Shown here in pieces: positions 1 to 12,640 of a stretch of 64,000 nt of DNA; positions within the stretch are counted from its first letter, which is position 1; every line of letters starts with the position of its first letter. The position numbers and the translations under genes are program-made. Source of the stretch: Climacium dendroides. Its lineage: Eukaryota > Streptophyta > Bryopsida > Hypnales > Climaciaceae. The notes beneath the pieces were generated by a model. That model did no database searches and was not told the DNA's origin. It saw only the letters and a list, made by a program, of their open reading frames with translations. The stretch is from the NCBI GenBank assembly GCA_950106755.1, contig OX467088.1, positions 9,036,001-9,100,000 of the forward strand, given 5' to 3'.

Positions 1-431
1 GTTGTAGACTTCAGAAGATTGGGGTGTAATCTATTACAATAGAGAAGAGGAACTTCGGTTTGGAGATCAATATGGATGAGGATTCCTTTGGTGGTAGTTC
101 TGGTAACTACGCCACATGGACGTGAGTGCAGATAGTGTTAGTGAGTTATCAGTACGAAGCACCTCTTAGCTGCACAGCAATGGATTAGAGAAACTCAACA
201 ACTGACTTGCAAATCAACGACTCAACTACTGACTTGAAATAGAAGGGTGTCATGAAACTGGTGTAAAGGGTAAAAATGTTGGTTCAATTTTTAGGTAATG
301 GCTCCTATTCGTTTAGTCTGTTTTTGAACTATAGAGATGAGAGGCTCGAGAAAGTTATTAGACTTAATGCTACGGTTTGTATTTGGACACACATTTTCTT
401 GATATTAATTATTGGTTGTAAATCGTTTCAG

Positions 432-2687
432 AAAGGAATGGCTGCCAGCACCGCAGCTATGGGCAGACAGAAAGTGCAGGGGCATGAAAGGGCAGTGTTT
501 CAACAATTGGAAAAGCTGCAAGCTCAGGATCCAACTCGAAGCACAAAAGCTTCTACATTGCCAGTTCTCCCTGTAAAGCCACAATCTGTGGCCAACGTCC
601 AGGAGCCTGCACAAAGCTCTCGTCCTGTGGAGAGTTCTGGACTGACTGAAGCGCAACCAGTCAAGGTGGAGCCTGAAGCTGGTGGCGCCGCAGCAGACAT
701 TTTCTGGCGTAACAACTCTATCAGTCAGGCTAATCAGGTGCAACTCACTTTAGTTCGCAACAGAGTTTCCCTTAACAAACATATTAATGCATCTACTTCC
801 ATTTTTTCACCTGCTTTACATTTGATAATAAGCCCCTAGTCGGCAGTGTCTCTACCTTAAATAGGAATGTAGAGTTTTCACACGTCTCTTCCAGTATAGT
901 CTTAGTAATTCTTAGTAGTCTAGTATTTGGCAATAATAGAATGTTACTGTTTCTGTAACCATTCGTTGTAAATTCACTGCTTGAAATGTAATGCTATTAG
1001 TTCATTTCTCATCATCATGGGAAATCAGAAGTTTCTACATTGGAACTGTCGCTTAGTCTGGACCACAAAATTTGTTTGGTGGCTCATTACGTGGGGTCTT
1101 GGCGGTCAGTTGTGGGGGCAGAACATGCAGGATGTAGGGATTTGTGACGATGAGGAGCGTGATTTGTGTTCTGGATTCAACATGTCCGATGTCAATCTGT
1201 CCTTCGACAACTACGAGGACATCTTTTCTAGCACTCAAGGACCCACTGCAGCCACTTTCCCCGGCTGTCCTTCTTTGGATCAGGATGGAACTGCTGCTGG
1301 TGACCTTGAGCGATCGCTCATGCAAAGCATACCCGAGGCAGAGCTTTTCAGACCTCTTAATGTACGTTTCTTTCAACTTACTTACATTTCTCGATATTCT
1401 ACAAGCATTTTTCTTCACAAATTAAAATGACGTAATGCCAAGCCTAGTGTCTTAAGGCAACTTTACCACTTTCTTCTGGACTAGTTAGGAATGCATTGGA
1501 TCCCGTAAGTTTTTTCTCGTTTGTGAGCCCTTAGAAGGCTCATATTAAACACATCGTGGCACTCTTCACCATTTGTAGAATTTCTCAATTTTAAATTAAA
1601 GAGATACCCAGGTATCCAGGAAAGAATGTTCCTCCAGAAGGATGACGGAGCCTAACTTCATTGGCTCACATTGAGGATGATTCCTTTCGTTTATCCTATA
1701 TTCTTGGGTCTAGGGTCCCATGCTGCACTGTCTTAGAATGTTATGTATGAATTGTAATCCTCTCTCTCTTAACCAAGGGAATGTCAACACATCGGTATTG
1801 ATTGGCATTATGAAACACTGACCTGTTTTGGTGGTTGTGTGCAGGATAACGACCAGTCCAACTTCCAGGATCAATTAGTGAGGTTGGGGTTGGGTCCCGG
1901 CCCAGCCGAAGGAGAAGCTCCAAGGTTGGGGCGAACTGCTTTGGATGACATGGATATGAGCAGTATGGATGTGGCTTTTGCACCGAAACGAGAGAACTCA
2001 AGTCTGTCTTTGACAGCTTCCAACGTCAGTGGGGATAGTAGTGACTACGTAGAATGTAGCGCAGCATCCACCATGCTGCACACTACGGGTGGAGATGCGT
2101 CTCTGGGCTCTGGCAGTGTAGATGGTGTAACTTTTGCTCAAGCTCGGGACTCAGCCATGCTTCGCTACAAGGAGAAGAAGAAAATCCGCAGGTGCTTAAA
2201 GTCCTTTTCCACCCATCTACTTCTGAATCGTCGCACAGGTTCATTTGGTGTTCAATTCATTTTATACGGGTCTGTCTCATAGAGTCTACCTCCAAAAGGA
2301 GGCACGTGCTGTAGTTCAGATAAATTTTGCTTTGATGTCAGGAAGTTTTGTAATCTGAAATCGAGAAGAGCACAATTTTCGGACATTTCTGGTATGTCAT
2401 ATGAACTGTCAAAGTTGAAAAATCATTATCACTCTAAACTATATCGTCAACAAGTGGTGTAGATTTTCTACTTCGATTATATTTTTGGTGGAAATGGGAA
2501 TAGACTCCTAATCGCTGTGGTATTATCAACGACTTACATTTTCTGTTTGAACAGGTTTGGCAAGAAGATTCGCTACGAGTCTCGTAAAGCCCGAGCAGAT
2601 ATTCGCAAGAGAGTGAAGGGGAGATTTGTGAAGGCCGGTCAAGCTTACGATTATGACCCCGAGTTCCAGACCAACTGGAGTATGTAA
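432..2687 (+). CDS. CONSTANS-like CCT-domain transcriptional regulator, 3' part
   Basis: Four exons fit GT/AG rules and keep one frame: 432-737, 1110-1361, 1845-2191 and 2555-2687 (345 visible residues). The last junction splits an Arg codon inside the CCT domain. Exon 2 opens with LWGQNMQD and runs into [17 protein letters not shown], the middle motif I associate with COL9-type CONSTANS-like proteins. The C-terminus is a classic CCT domain ([12 protein letters not shown], then [19 protein letters not shown] and VKGRFVKAG), a basic nuclear-localisation and NF-Y/DNA-interaction module. Family members act in the nucleus, typically in light, clock or flowering-type signalling. No B-box zinc fingers are seen; by analogy they lie in exons left of the window. 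Another exon may end at the donor at 121-122 (GAC/GTGAGT), but its frame does not join cleanly to 432, so I leave it out. Paralogue identity is unresolved. Confidence 0.85.
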
Positions 2688-3626
2688 GAACCTCAGAGGG
2701 TTTAATTTATTTCTAAGCATTCAAATGCGACTGAGCATTTGAGTTTTTTCCGCTTCGTCTTCTCGTTTCCGTAAGAAACTCTGGACTTGGTGATGATAAA
2801 CTTTATATTAGCAATTTAGCGACTCTTTTTTTCTGGCAGCCGTAGTGAGTTGGTTGACAAGGTTAGAACGTGGGTGCAAAGGTGTGGGAGGATGTTGTAT
2901 CATAATCGTGGGTGAACGATCTACAACTGATTTCGTAGATTGGTTTTTGAGCGAGAATTCGGTTGCCTTCAGAAAAAACCCTGTACAGTTATAGTTAACA
3001 GTGTTGCAAGCGATCTGTAGAGAGAAGCCTGGCCTCCATTTGGCTGCTTCTTAGTCGAGATCGGCTCGAGAAGAAGACCGACAGCACATCAGCTGCGGAT
3101 ATATCATGTGCACAAAGTGCAATTTTTTTGATCGTTTGACTATGAAAAAAATGACCAAACTCGTAACCATTCTTTCACTTGATGTACAGTTACAGGTTTT
3201 TTGTTACTATCTTTCGGAAACGAATATGAAATATAATGCCAAATGCATGTGCAGCTGCACGTGCTTTGTTTTTGCCTTTTGTAATCACCTGTTCATGATA
3301 TCAGTCTCAGTTGTTTTGTGTCCTATATCTTTGGTTTACTGCTTTAATTGGTGTTGGGGCATGCTATGTTTTGAATCCTGTGATTTAGGTGAGTCTTTAT
3401 TTGCTGTACTTGAGCGCCCATCACTGGCCTGTTTTGCGTGTTGAATTGAGTACTGTGTTTGACAATCATGGTTCTTAATTGGACCACTGGAATCGTGACC
3501 ATTTTATGAAGGAGCAACAACGTTGGGATGAAGTCCCGGGTTGCATTGTCGACAGTTGACGGTGACTTCTGGAACAGATGATCCATATTTATGACTCCGT
3601 ATATTACAATCAATCTGGAAGAAGTG
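2688..3626. other. 3' flank of the COL-like gene, no gene seen
   Basis: About 940 bp after the stop codon. The first few hundred bases are probably 3' UTR. The 112-residue open frame from 3106 is Cys/Phe-rich low-quality sequence without a recognisable domain, and I do not call it. Confidence 0.5.
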
Positions 3627-3834
3627 TTAACCCTTAAAAAGGACGACGGAGTGACTTTGGAAATCATTTGCCTTAAAAAATTATAAAAGCACTCATTGCA
3701 AGACAAACTACTGTGGAAGACTTCCCCTTTTCTTGCAAGATTTCGAGGATGAATAGTTGCACTTTTGTCCTACATAGAGATCATTTGTTATCTCTTTTAT
3801 TAAGACAAGACTAGAGTGCCCTGTGGCGTTGCCA

Positions 3835-4320
3835 CAATCAAAACAAAAGTAAAAGTAATTTTTTAATTTTTTTAAAACCAAAAACAACTCAAAAATCCAT
3901 AACTTTCTCACCGTGAGTTGGAATGCCACGAAACCAAGTCTATGCACCCCTCCTCGCCGAGAGCTTTCCGATGATACCAAAATTGTGACCAAAATATAAG
4001 AAAAAGTGATTTTCTAATTTTTAGAACAAAAAATAATTCAAAAATGCATAACTTTCATGCTGTACTTCCAAATGCCACGAAACCAAGCCAGTGCACCCCT
4101 CCTTGTTGAGGGCTTTCCAACGGTACCAAGTACATGTGTCTTGTGCCGTTGCCATAGTCAAAACAAAAGTAAAACTAATTTTCTAATTATTTAGTTCATA
4201 AAAATACTTCAAAATTCAATAACTTTCACATAATGAATTGGAATGCCACGAAACCAAGCCCGTGCACCCCTCCTCGCCGAGGGCTTTCCGACGGTACCAA
4301 GCATGCGACCAGGGACACAT
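3835..4320 (+). repeat. three direct copies of a module of about 150 bp
   Basis: Copies begin near 3835, 3991 and 4141. Each has a T/A-rich start (AAAAGTAAAAGTAATTTT), then CATAACTTTC, GGAATGCCACGAAACCAAG, GTGCACCCCTCCT, GCTTTCCGA and a final GGTACCAA or similar. Diverged copies also occur at 37306-37770. No coding capacity is seen. Confidence 0.7.
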
Positions 4321-4650
4321 GGTTCGGGAGATCTCAATGTGAAAAACAAAACAAAACAAACAAACAAAACAAACAAACAAAATAAAACAAACATGTTGTC
4401 TTAATAGAAGAGATGTTTGTTTTGTTTTGTTTTGTTTTTTTGTTTGTCATGTTGAGATCTCCTAGACCATGCCCCGGTCGCATGCTCGGTATCATCAGAA
4501 AGCTCTCGGCAAAGAGGGGTGCATGAGCTTTGTTTCATGGCATTCCGAATCACGGTGAGAAAGTTATGCATTTTTGAGTTGTTTTTGGTTCTAAAAAATT
4601 AGAAAATTACTTTTACTTTTGTTTTGACTGTGGCAACCCTGACACTAGTC
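4141..4650. repeat. long imperfect inverted repeat (foldback)
   Basis: The third direct module (4141-4330) and its AAAAC tract face an inverted fourth copy (about 4400-4645). Arms are about 240 bp with centre near 4395. The inner arms are AAACAAAC on the left and GTTTGTTT on the right. A transcript would form a long double-stranded hairpin. Confidence 0.7.
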
Positions 4651-4715
4651 CATGAGATGCAAAATGTCCACCTCGACGTTTAAGGGTTAAGGTTAGCTGA
4701 CCCATTTCTAACCAC

Positions 4716-4946
4716 TTAATCTATAAACGATGTTGTAGACATTTTCAGGTTGATGAATGATGAAGAATCTTTGTGTACAAGATAGAAGTGCAACTATTCA
4801 TCTTCAAAATTTTGTATGAAAAAGAGAGGTTTTATATATGGTAGTTTGACTTACAATGAATGCTTTGGGATTTTTTAAAGCCAACAATTCACACTATACC
4901 CAAATTAATGATTTCCATGGTGTCCAGCTTGTTGTTTAAGGATTAA
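4716..4946. mobile_element. decayed short TTAA element
   Basis: TTAA at 4716-4719 and 4943-4946 enclose 223 bp. The interior matches the other short members: ATGAATGATGAAGAATC, GATAGAAGTGCAACTATTCATC, AGTTTGACTTACAATGAATGC. The terminal repeats have mutated (TCTATAAACGATG on the left, GTTTAAGGA on the right). It starts only about 25 bp from the preceding element. Confidence 0.5.
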
Positions 4947-5440
4947 ACAATTGTGCATGTTTGGGGGGTAGGTTTTTGAGTGCAGAATTTTCCCATGTAT
5001 AGAAATAGAGTTTGAAAGGATTGCATATTTTTCTAGAATTTTATTATACGAAATGTTATTACTATGAATTTCTTAAAAAGATTCTCTTCAACTATAATGG
5101 TGATATAGACCTTTCTATTTTTGACCATAAGTTGATTGCAAAATCAACCAAGGGCTTGTTGCAATATTGACATCCTTACAACCAATCATAATGTGCCAAA
5201 ATTGCTTTCCAAATTGTACCACAACTTCATGAAAACAAAGCAACCTATAGATTGGAAATGGGGGTAGTAGTTGAAAATGGGTTGGACCTCAAAGGATGCA
5301 CCTATTAGTTCAATAATCAAAGTATTTTGGTGACTAGTGCATTTTAGTCATAGGAGGTGTCTCTTTCTAAAGCTAATTCCAAAACAATGGGCTCTTCACC
5401 GTAGAAATCATCTTTTGTTGGTATCATGTGCATCATTTGC

Positions 5441-5669
5441 TTAACCTTTAAAGGACAAATTATTGACTGTGGAATTCATCCCTTTGGTTACCATGTGAAT
5501 CATTCACTCTAAAAATTGCAAAAGCACTCATTGGAAGTCAAACTATTGTAGAAGACCTTCCCTTTTCACACCAAAATTCCGAGGATGAATAGTTGCACTT
5601 CTATCCTACTAGAAGGATTCTCTGCCATCCATTGGACAAAAGATATTCTTGTTGACATTTAAGGGTAAA
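5441..5669. mobile_element. decayed short TTAA element
   Basis: Starts TTAA-CCTTTAAAGGACAAA at 5441 and ends GACATTTAAGGG at about 5665, next to a degenerate GTAA. The interior (AAAAGCACTCATTGGAAGTCAAAC, then GTAGAAGACCTTCCCTTTTC and GATGAATAGTTGCACTT) is the same as in the members at 3631, 4720 and 26743. Confidence 0.5.
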
Positions 5670-8023
5670 AAAAACCAAGACCATTCATTGTAAATCAAAC
5701 TACTATATAAGACCTTTTTCTATACAAAATCTCAAGGATCACCATTTGCATTTTTGTCCTACATAGAAGGATTTTCTATCATCCATTGAATACTTGGTGT
5801 CCACAACATTCTCATAGAGATAACCTTGTAAGGATGTTGAAGACCAAAAGTGTTTGATGGATGACTTCACTATTTCTGTTCATTGTAGAAACAAAGAATG
5901 TACCTATTCGTCCAATAATTTTAGCATTTAGGTGCCTACCTTGGTTATGTGGAGGTTGTGTCTTTTGTGGGTTAATCCAAAGGAGCCATGTGTGCCAGTT
6001 CATGGTGCCTAGATAATAAAGATACTTCAAATATTCTTTCAAGTACCAATACAAACTAGATGATATTAATCTATTTTTTATAGACTTTGGTTGAAACATG
6101 TGCAACATCAAAATCCAATCATTTAGACTATGAAGATTTTGTTCTAAAAGCCAATAGCTAAAAATGAATCACTTTATAATGTACTTTGACAACTTCTAGC
6201 TCTATTTTTTAATTGGAATTTAGCCATACAAATTATTGTTTTTGAAATTGAGTTCAACTAAAAAAATTGAAGTTTATTAGGTCTTTTTTCAACTCTATTT
6301 TGAAACTTTTCCAAAATTGAAATTTCATTACAATTTGAACACTGGACTAAAATCCATGGGCTTTTTGATTTTCTAGTTATAATATGATACATAATGTTAG
6401 TTCACATGATGTTCTATACAATGATATACTCCTATGTTTTGTTTTTTTAGATTTTCAATGAATTGTATAAAATACTTGATATGAATTTTCTTCTCTTTTT
6501 TTCAAAACTTCATATTAATTTTAAATTTTCACAAAATCTAAATTTTTTATACTTTGAATAAATACAAAATTAATCATTCATAAACAATTACAAAATAAAA
6601 TATACAAATTGAATTTTTATAATGTTTAAATTTGTGGTTATAAATTCATATTTCAAGATAAAATATAGATGTAGGACATTAGAGGAGTTTTAAGGGTCTG
6701 GGAGGGTTGTTTCATCCTTGTTCTCCTAGCTGTTATAAATAGTGCCACAATCATAATATTTAAATAATTAATAAATATTAATAAATATTAAAATATTAAT
6801 TAAAAGTGTTTAAAAATTAATATTTTAAAATTAATATTAAAATAAATAAAATAATATTTTTTGATGTGTCAATCTCTCGGCCATGTCAGGTTGTTGTCAC
6901 GTTGTTGTTGTGGCACAATTCCCAAGTTCCCAATAGTCCGGGAACTTCACAACCCTTTAGAAGCCCTAAATCTCTTTTAATGAATATGTGTACAAATGCC
7001 CTTAGAATATGACACATCAAAGCATGACAAGAACTTTGTAAGCTTATTCTATTGCCTAACACATCATGATATCTCCAATTTATGAATGTGGGAGCTTTTG
7101 GTGACAACCTCCAAACCAAAATAGTCTTAAATTGGTTGTACCTTTGCATACACAAAAACTTTTACAACTACATATCTTAAGGCCTTATTATGCCCTAACA
7201 TAATATGCATCCAATTCCTCTAAGCACACATCCTACAATACTCTCAAACCAACATACCATCCTATTTATTCAATTCATATTTTGTATTGATAGATTCTCC
7301 TCATAAGCCATCGAAATCAAATGCCAAAAATATGATCATTTACTAATAACATCTACCAATCTAAATGGAATACAAAACCTCTCACTATCATTATTGCAAG
7401 CACCCAAGGTACAACCCATTCAACATCCTCCTACAATCCTTGGAGGTGCACTTAGTTCTACTACAACAAACCATGTGTGAACAAGTCGTTTCTAATAAAC
7501 TATAATTGTAACTTCAAATTTTGAGCATTGTTTACTAATGACTATAGGATTCTACTCCCAAAATTTCAAACTCAAATAAAATATGGAATGATTTCTAGAA
7601 GAGGTTAAAAATGCAATAAAATGGCATGTTTTTTTAACTCAAATATTTTAGAGAACACATTTAGATGACCATTGCATCAATATTCAATTCAAAATGAACT
7701 TTCAATAGAGAGTTATTTTTAGGATTTTTTTGTTCATTTTTTAGACAAATTTTTCTTATATAATATAGGTGTGTAAAAGTTATTTTTCAGTTCTACAATG
7801 TATCTTTTTACTTCAAAAATTTGTAACTAATTATTATTAATAAATAATAATTGATGGCAAAAAGGAGGGACATTGTCAAGTGTCTAATAATTCAAAACAT
7901 AAACTTTCAAAGTAGGAAAATATACTCATATTTTTTTCATTCCATTTTATTTAAAATTCAAAAAGTATATAGGGGGTCTAAAGTTTTGTCCGCACGTGCA
8001 CTACAAGGAGAATTGTGGTCGAA

Positions 8024-8163
8024 TTGACAAAAAAATGACAAAATTTTGTCAATTCCTTTGTTAATTAGAAGGGGCTGATTCAAGTCAATTTGGTCACCTC
8101 TTTGACAAAATTTTGTAACTCCATTGACAAAATTCTATCAATCACATGACAGAGTTCTGTCAA
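8024..8163. repeat. regularly spaced palindromes TGACAAAATTTTGTCA
   Basis: A perfect 16-bp palindrome at 8036-8051 is followed by variants starting at 8103, 8125 and 8147, spaced exactly 22 bp. The copies at 8125 and 8147 read TGACAAAATTCTATCA and TGACAGAGTTCTGTCA, so the dyad is partly kept in spite of substitutions. Confidence 0.6.
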
Positions 8164-8502
8164 TTCGGACATTCTATAACTTCAAAATTTTAAATTACAC
8201 ATAAGGGGTCTGACTACTTAGAGGCTACCACGTGGCATATGCCATGTCAAAATTAAGCATAGAAAATTGCCGAGTAAGCACACCCACCCACATAGCACAA
8301 TCTCCTCAACAAGGAGGAGACATGGCACAACCACCTAAGCAAACAACAACTCTACAAGGCCACCTAAGCAAATACAACAAGTGATCAAGCCATTTAAGCA
8401 CCCAACAAGTACCAACACACATGTCAAAGAACATGACTGTTGGCTAATATATACAAAGCAGTAAAATATTTACCAATACATATGGGATAAGTGTGTTAGG
8501 GG

Positions 8503-8525
8503 AGGAGGAGGAGGAGGAGGAGGAG
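8503..8525 (+). repeat. GGA trinucleotide microsatellite
   Basis: About seven uninterrupted GGA units on the plus strand in intergenic DNA. Confidence 0.9.
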
Positions 8526-11500
8526 AACCAAGTGAATTCCGAAATTATTTAAAAACTAGATTTTCAGACCGGATTTAGGCATAGTAAATTAATTTTTTTC
8601 AAAAACATTTTAACTAGGATTAGTTGGAAAATCAAATGAAGTTCCACCTCCAAAAATCCGTTTGAGATTTCAGGTCTCCAATAAAAAGTTATGGATAAAT
8701 TTCAGACCGGGTGTTTGAAGTGAATTTCAAACTTTTCAAACAAGCCTCTACCTTAACTAAATTTAATTGAAAAAAGAAATTTCATTTCCACACATATACT
8801 CACAAACCAACATTTCCCTAAATCATTTCACAAACCAACATTTCCCTAAATCATTTTTCTGTCTCACCTTTACATCCACCTTTGTCTTTGCTACCTCTAA
8901 ATGTTGAAAAATTGGACTACAAAATTAGAAAAGAGTTTCCCTTATAATGAAGATATGCAACATAAGTGTCACTCATACAAACTTTTATTCACTCATACAA
9001 TGTAAAGAATTAGAAGGGAAAAAGTATGCATGAGTGACACTCATGTACCTATGTTTTTTCCTTTGATTTCTTTACATTGCATTTGTACACTAAATGATGG
9101 TTTTATCTTTATTTTCTTTAATTTTTTTTTTAATTTCACATTTTTTTCCAAATAAGTTTGATGCATTTGGAGTTCAAAATATTGTTTGATAATATAGGAA
9201 GTGAATTGTTTTGATCAATGATTTTTCTTATTTTCTTTTTTATTACATTTTGAAATCCAATGTGTTCAATTAAATTGGTTGTGTTCAATTTGGAAAGCCA
9301 CACATCTGTAGACACTTGATAGTATCCCTATTTTTTGCCATCAATTGTTTCTTGAAAATTTCTTGAAAATTTCTTGAAGTTTCTTCTTCTTTGAGGTAGT
9401 CAATGTCGTAGTTAATAATTAATTGATGATAGCAATGTCTCTACGCAAGTTTGCATCTAGAGGCAATCGCAATGGTTGCATTAGAAGGTGTGAATGTTTT
9501 TAAAATTTTGAAGGTGGTTTGTTTTTTGAATCATGAAGGTGAAACAAATGCAATTGATCCTCATTCTAGTTTTATGTCTGACATCTTAAGTTTGAAGGCT
9601 TGAATTAATTTTACAATCACATACTAGGAGATGCTTTGGCTTAGCTGTTAGGTTTCACAAGGGAAGTATTATTGCATGCTCTATCTTATATACTGTTAAT
9701 GAACAATTCAACTAACTTTGACTGCAATCATAGGCTACCTAATGGTTGTGTTGTTGCAAAATTGTTGCTAGAATAAAACTTTTAGAGCATTGTCATTCCA
9801 TTTCAGCAAGCAGTTTCTTGAAGAATTTTATTGCAAAATTATTGATTTCAATGACAAAGTTGTAGACTTCTTTATCACATAGCTGAAAAATTGCACACCA
9901 CCATTGCCTCCATTGCTCTGCAACAAAACTGCAACAAACTTTTATAGAATTTTTGTTGTTAACTTGTACCAAAGAACTTGAGAGTGACAATGGAATTTTA
10001 TTGGGGTAAAGGCATACATTAGTAATTGGATGGAGAAACTCTACCTACTGCAGTAGTGTTGGATTTTCTTGTAGTTTTTATCTTCTATCCTGACCTTCTT
10101 TAACTAATGTCTGTCTTCCTATTTTCTTCACATTGTTGTTTATTTTTTTTTGAAAACCAATGATGTTCTTGCACTGAAGGATTATTGGATTTTGTGCCAG
10201 TTGGAAATATACCTTACAATGCAATAGAAGATCAACTAGTACATATTTGTGAAGAAGTTGGCCCTATCATAACTTTTAGGTATGTTTCCTCGTATGTTTC
10301 TTTTCTTCAAGTTCTTCTGCCCCATCATGCAATATGATTTGGTTGTTGCTCTCACTAATACGCACAATAGCTTATACTTGTTAGTTTATAGGTTATTTGA
10401 AATCATAGCATTTTTTTGTTCTTTTTAACTTATTCCTATCTATATGCAATTATAAATTAGTAATAAATCTCTACCTAAATGATCTGATTCTTTGAATTAT
10501 GGTGATTCACATTCATATATGGTAATTTGTATTAGATTGTAATTTTAGCAAGGTTTTCTTGTCTCATCTAAAGGAGTTTATAGTAGTACAATTTTGTTGA
10601 CTAATACAATATGAATATACTGTTCCATATCCTCCACCTTTTTTTCATTCATTCTAATGTATTCCTCTATGGTTATTAGATTGGTACTTGATAGAGAAAT
10701 TGGCAAACCAAAAGGATATGGATTCTGTGAGTATAGGGACGAGGAAACTGCTTTAAGTGCTTGTCAAATCTTCAAGGTTATGAGATCAATGGACAACAAC
10801 TTCGAGTGGATTTTGTTGAGAATGAAAAAGGAGGAGGTGGTGGTAGTGATAGGAACCAAGAATAGTTGCCACTAATGTTTTTTCTATTGTTTCTGTATTT
10901 TTACACACCCTATAAAATTGTTGAGCAAGGTTTTCTTTATAAGTAGATTTTTTGAGGAAACTTTTTGAGTTTTTGAAGATATCATAAAAATAATCTTCCT
11001 TGTGATTCATAGTGAGGTTCTTCTAGAGTCACCATGATCATATAAATTATGGAGAAGATTCTCTTTATGATATTGTCTAGAAGTTTCTTGATTAGTCTAA
11101 TATTATTAAAAATCATCTTCTTTCTTTTAGAGACGATGTTTTAGACAAGAGATAAAAGCATATTTTGACAAATTATAAGCTAATTCACTCCTATTTGGCC
11201 TTGCTATGTGGCTCCTATATGATCCTAATTATATTCGGCTCACTTTATTTTTGATAGAATATTGGAGATGCTAACTAGTTTTAAGACATGAATAAAATTT
11301 GATTTTAGATAATCCATTTATGTCACAAGAAGTTGCAACACCAATTTGAACCAATTAGGTAGCTTCCTTTGACCTTAGAAGACTCTTTCTAGTCAGTCTT
11401 GACTTCAATTAGTGCTTGTATTTTTGGCTTAGAATTTTAGATTCTAAACTTTCATTTGTTGTGGTTGCCAAGAACACCCTATTGAGGAGCTGGAGCTTGT

Positions 11501-11620
11501 TTATAATTCTAAATTATGACCCTTCTAAAACTTGATTTTTTTTACAGAGTATTGTTTTCAACATTTTTCTCATGCATTGTATGTGTTTGTGCAAAAATTT
11601 CATGGGCCTTGTGCTTTTTT

Positions 11621-11867
11621 TGTTGCAAGAATGCTCCAAAATCTTTAAATCTAAACTCTCATTCATCCACCATTTGTACCACTAGATTGTTAGAACTTCA
11701 TTATTGTAAATCAACCTCACCTATACAAAAGATTGTTAACTTGTGATCTTTTTAGTGACTTAAATAACTAACATAGTGGGGTGCGCACTCGCAACTCCTT
11801 TGCTTGTATATAACTATAGGTCATCTTTGACCTGATTATATAAAGCAATTTGAGAAAATTTACTATA
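11621..11867 (+). repeat. 5' LTR of the copia element
   Basis: Starts TGTTGCAAGAATGC. It shares with the 3' LTR the blocks TTAGAACTTCATTA, AAATCAACCTCAC, ACAAAAGATTGT, CACTCGCAACTCCT and AAGCAATTTGAG. Confidence 0.85.
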
Positions 11868-11879
11868 TGGTATCAGAGC
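11868..11879 (+). promoter_or_regulatory. primer-binding site TGGTATCAGAGC
   Basis: Directly abuts the 5' LTR. The sequence matches the standard initiator-tRNA-Met primer site of plant copia elements. Confidence 0.9.
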
Positions 11880-12118
11880 GAGGTTAGAGAGGAATCATTG
11901 TGAAGAAGATTAGCAGAATGAGAGAAAGAGAGATCAAATTGAGTCTGATAGGCTAAACTTGAGAGAGAAGTCCAAGCCAAGGGGTCATCAGTCGAGCGTT
12001 GTCATGTTGTAAATCAGTAAATATAGTAAAAATATATTATTATTTATATCTTTTGTTCAATAACTTCATAGTGAAGCCATGGGTTGAGAAACTTGAAGGT
12101 GACGTTGTCATGTAAAGA

Positions 12119-12126
12119 TATATAAG
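12119..12126 (+). promoter_or_regulatory. TATA box (TATATAAG) of ORF unit 1
   Basis: Lies 75 bp before the ATG at 12194. The context TATAAGTAGATGGGTT resembles TATAAAGGGAATGGGTT before unit 2, so the promoter appears duplicated with the ORF. Confidence 0.5.
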
Positions 12127-12193
12127 TAGATGGGTTTGCCTTAAACCTTCATTCAACCTTATTAGTGAGTTTGTTATCTACTTTGTAGTTCAA

Positions 12194-12640
12194 ATGTCTA
12201 ATTGGAGGGGGGGTTTTGAGTTTCAAGATGAAGAGCCTCAACCGGACGTTGAGTTTGAGCTTTTACTTTTACAATTGCTAGATCAACCTCTTTTGCCGCG
12301 AGATTTTAGACGTCCTCGAGAAGAAGCCGGACCATCTTGACCACCAAAACAACCTCGTGTGGAGCGGCGATGGCACGATAATCTAGATGCTGAAGCTCGA
12401 GCGTTGGTGATCTTACTTCAAGTCGGATGTGTTGAACTAGGCACTCGTGAAGTGATGTTCAAGGCGAGTTATGAAGGCAAGAACATGAACCAATATTTTT
12501 GTATGGCTCGACCTGTGGAGGGTAGTCGTGGCTACCAACGATGGTTGGAAGGGCATGTCAACCCTTTGACAAAGGCTAAGCGTGTAGAATATGTTATCGC
12601 TACTGTCAAACGCATTCTCAAGTTTCTTCAAATGGAGTAA
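12194..12640 (+). pseudogene. ORF unit 1: small unrecognised protein, in-frame TGA
   Basis: From the ATG at 12194 the frame runs 48 codons (MSNWRGGFEFQDEE..., QPLLPRDFRRPREEAGPS), hits TGA at 12338-12340, and stays open in the same frame to 12640. The second part (RALVILLQ, RGYQRWLEGHVNPL, RVEYVIATVKRILKFLQ) matches the C-terminal half of the protein at 14803-15222. The pattern is an acidic, Pro-rich N-terminus followed by a compact helical C-terminal domain of about 80 residues. I recognise no family. It lies 315 bp after the copia primer site, well before gag, so it is nested cargo or an extra 5' ORF. The TGA makes it a probable pseudogene, unless translation starts at Met 12359. Confidence 0.55.

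Larger units (their letters stand above)
3627..4690. mobile_element. TTAA-flanked non-autonomous element carrying a foldback (about 1.06 kb)
   Basis: The element body is 3631-4686 with TTAA on each side (3627-3630 and 4687-4690). The left end reads CCCTTAAAAAGGACGACGG and the right end, reverse-complemented, CCCTTAAACGTCGAGG. The same two end types, in the opposite order, bound the 233-bp element at 49134-49366, and their subterminal sequences match (GGAAATCAT, AAAAGCACTC, CAAACTA-TGT-GAAGA). TTAA target sites with ends starting CCC resemble piggyBac-type transposons. No transposase is present. The interior is filled by copies of a repeat module of about 150 bp. Confidence 0.6.
5670..10170. 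other. AT-rich intergenic stretch without a recognisable gene
   Basis: About 4.5 kb. It holds very AT-rich low-complexity DNA (6740-6860, ATTAATAAATATT-type words), a palindrome array (8024-8163) and a GGA microsatellite (8503-8525). None of the open frames here has domain features. I see no RNA gene. Confidence 0.6.

Noticed and set aside
72..121. Upstream exon of the COL-like gene ending at the GTGAGT donor
   Set aside because: The ATG frame gives a plausible peptide, but splicing to 432 puts the next exon out of frame; the true exon structure left of 432 is unresolved.
12194..12640. Stop-codon readthrough in ORF unit 1
   Set aside because: No readthrough context is recognisable, and the surrounding element is decayed, so a simple nonsense mutation is more likely.
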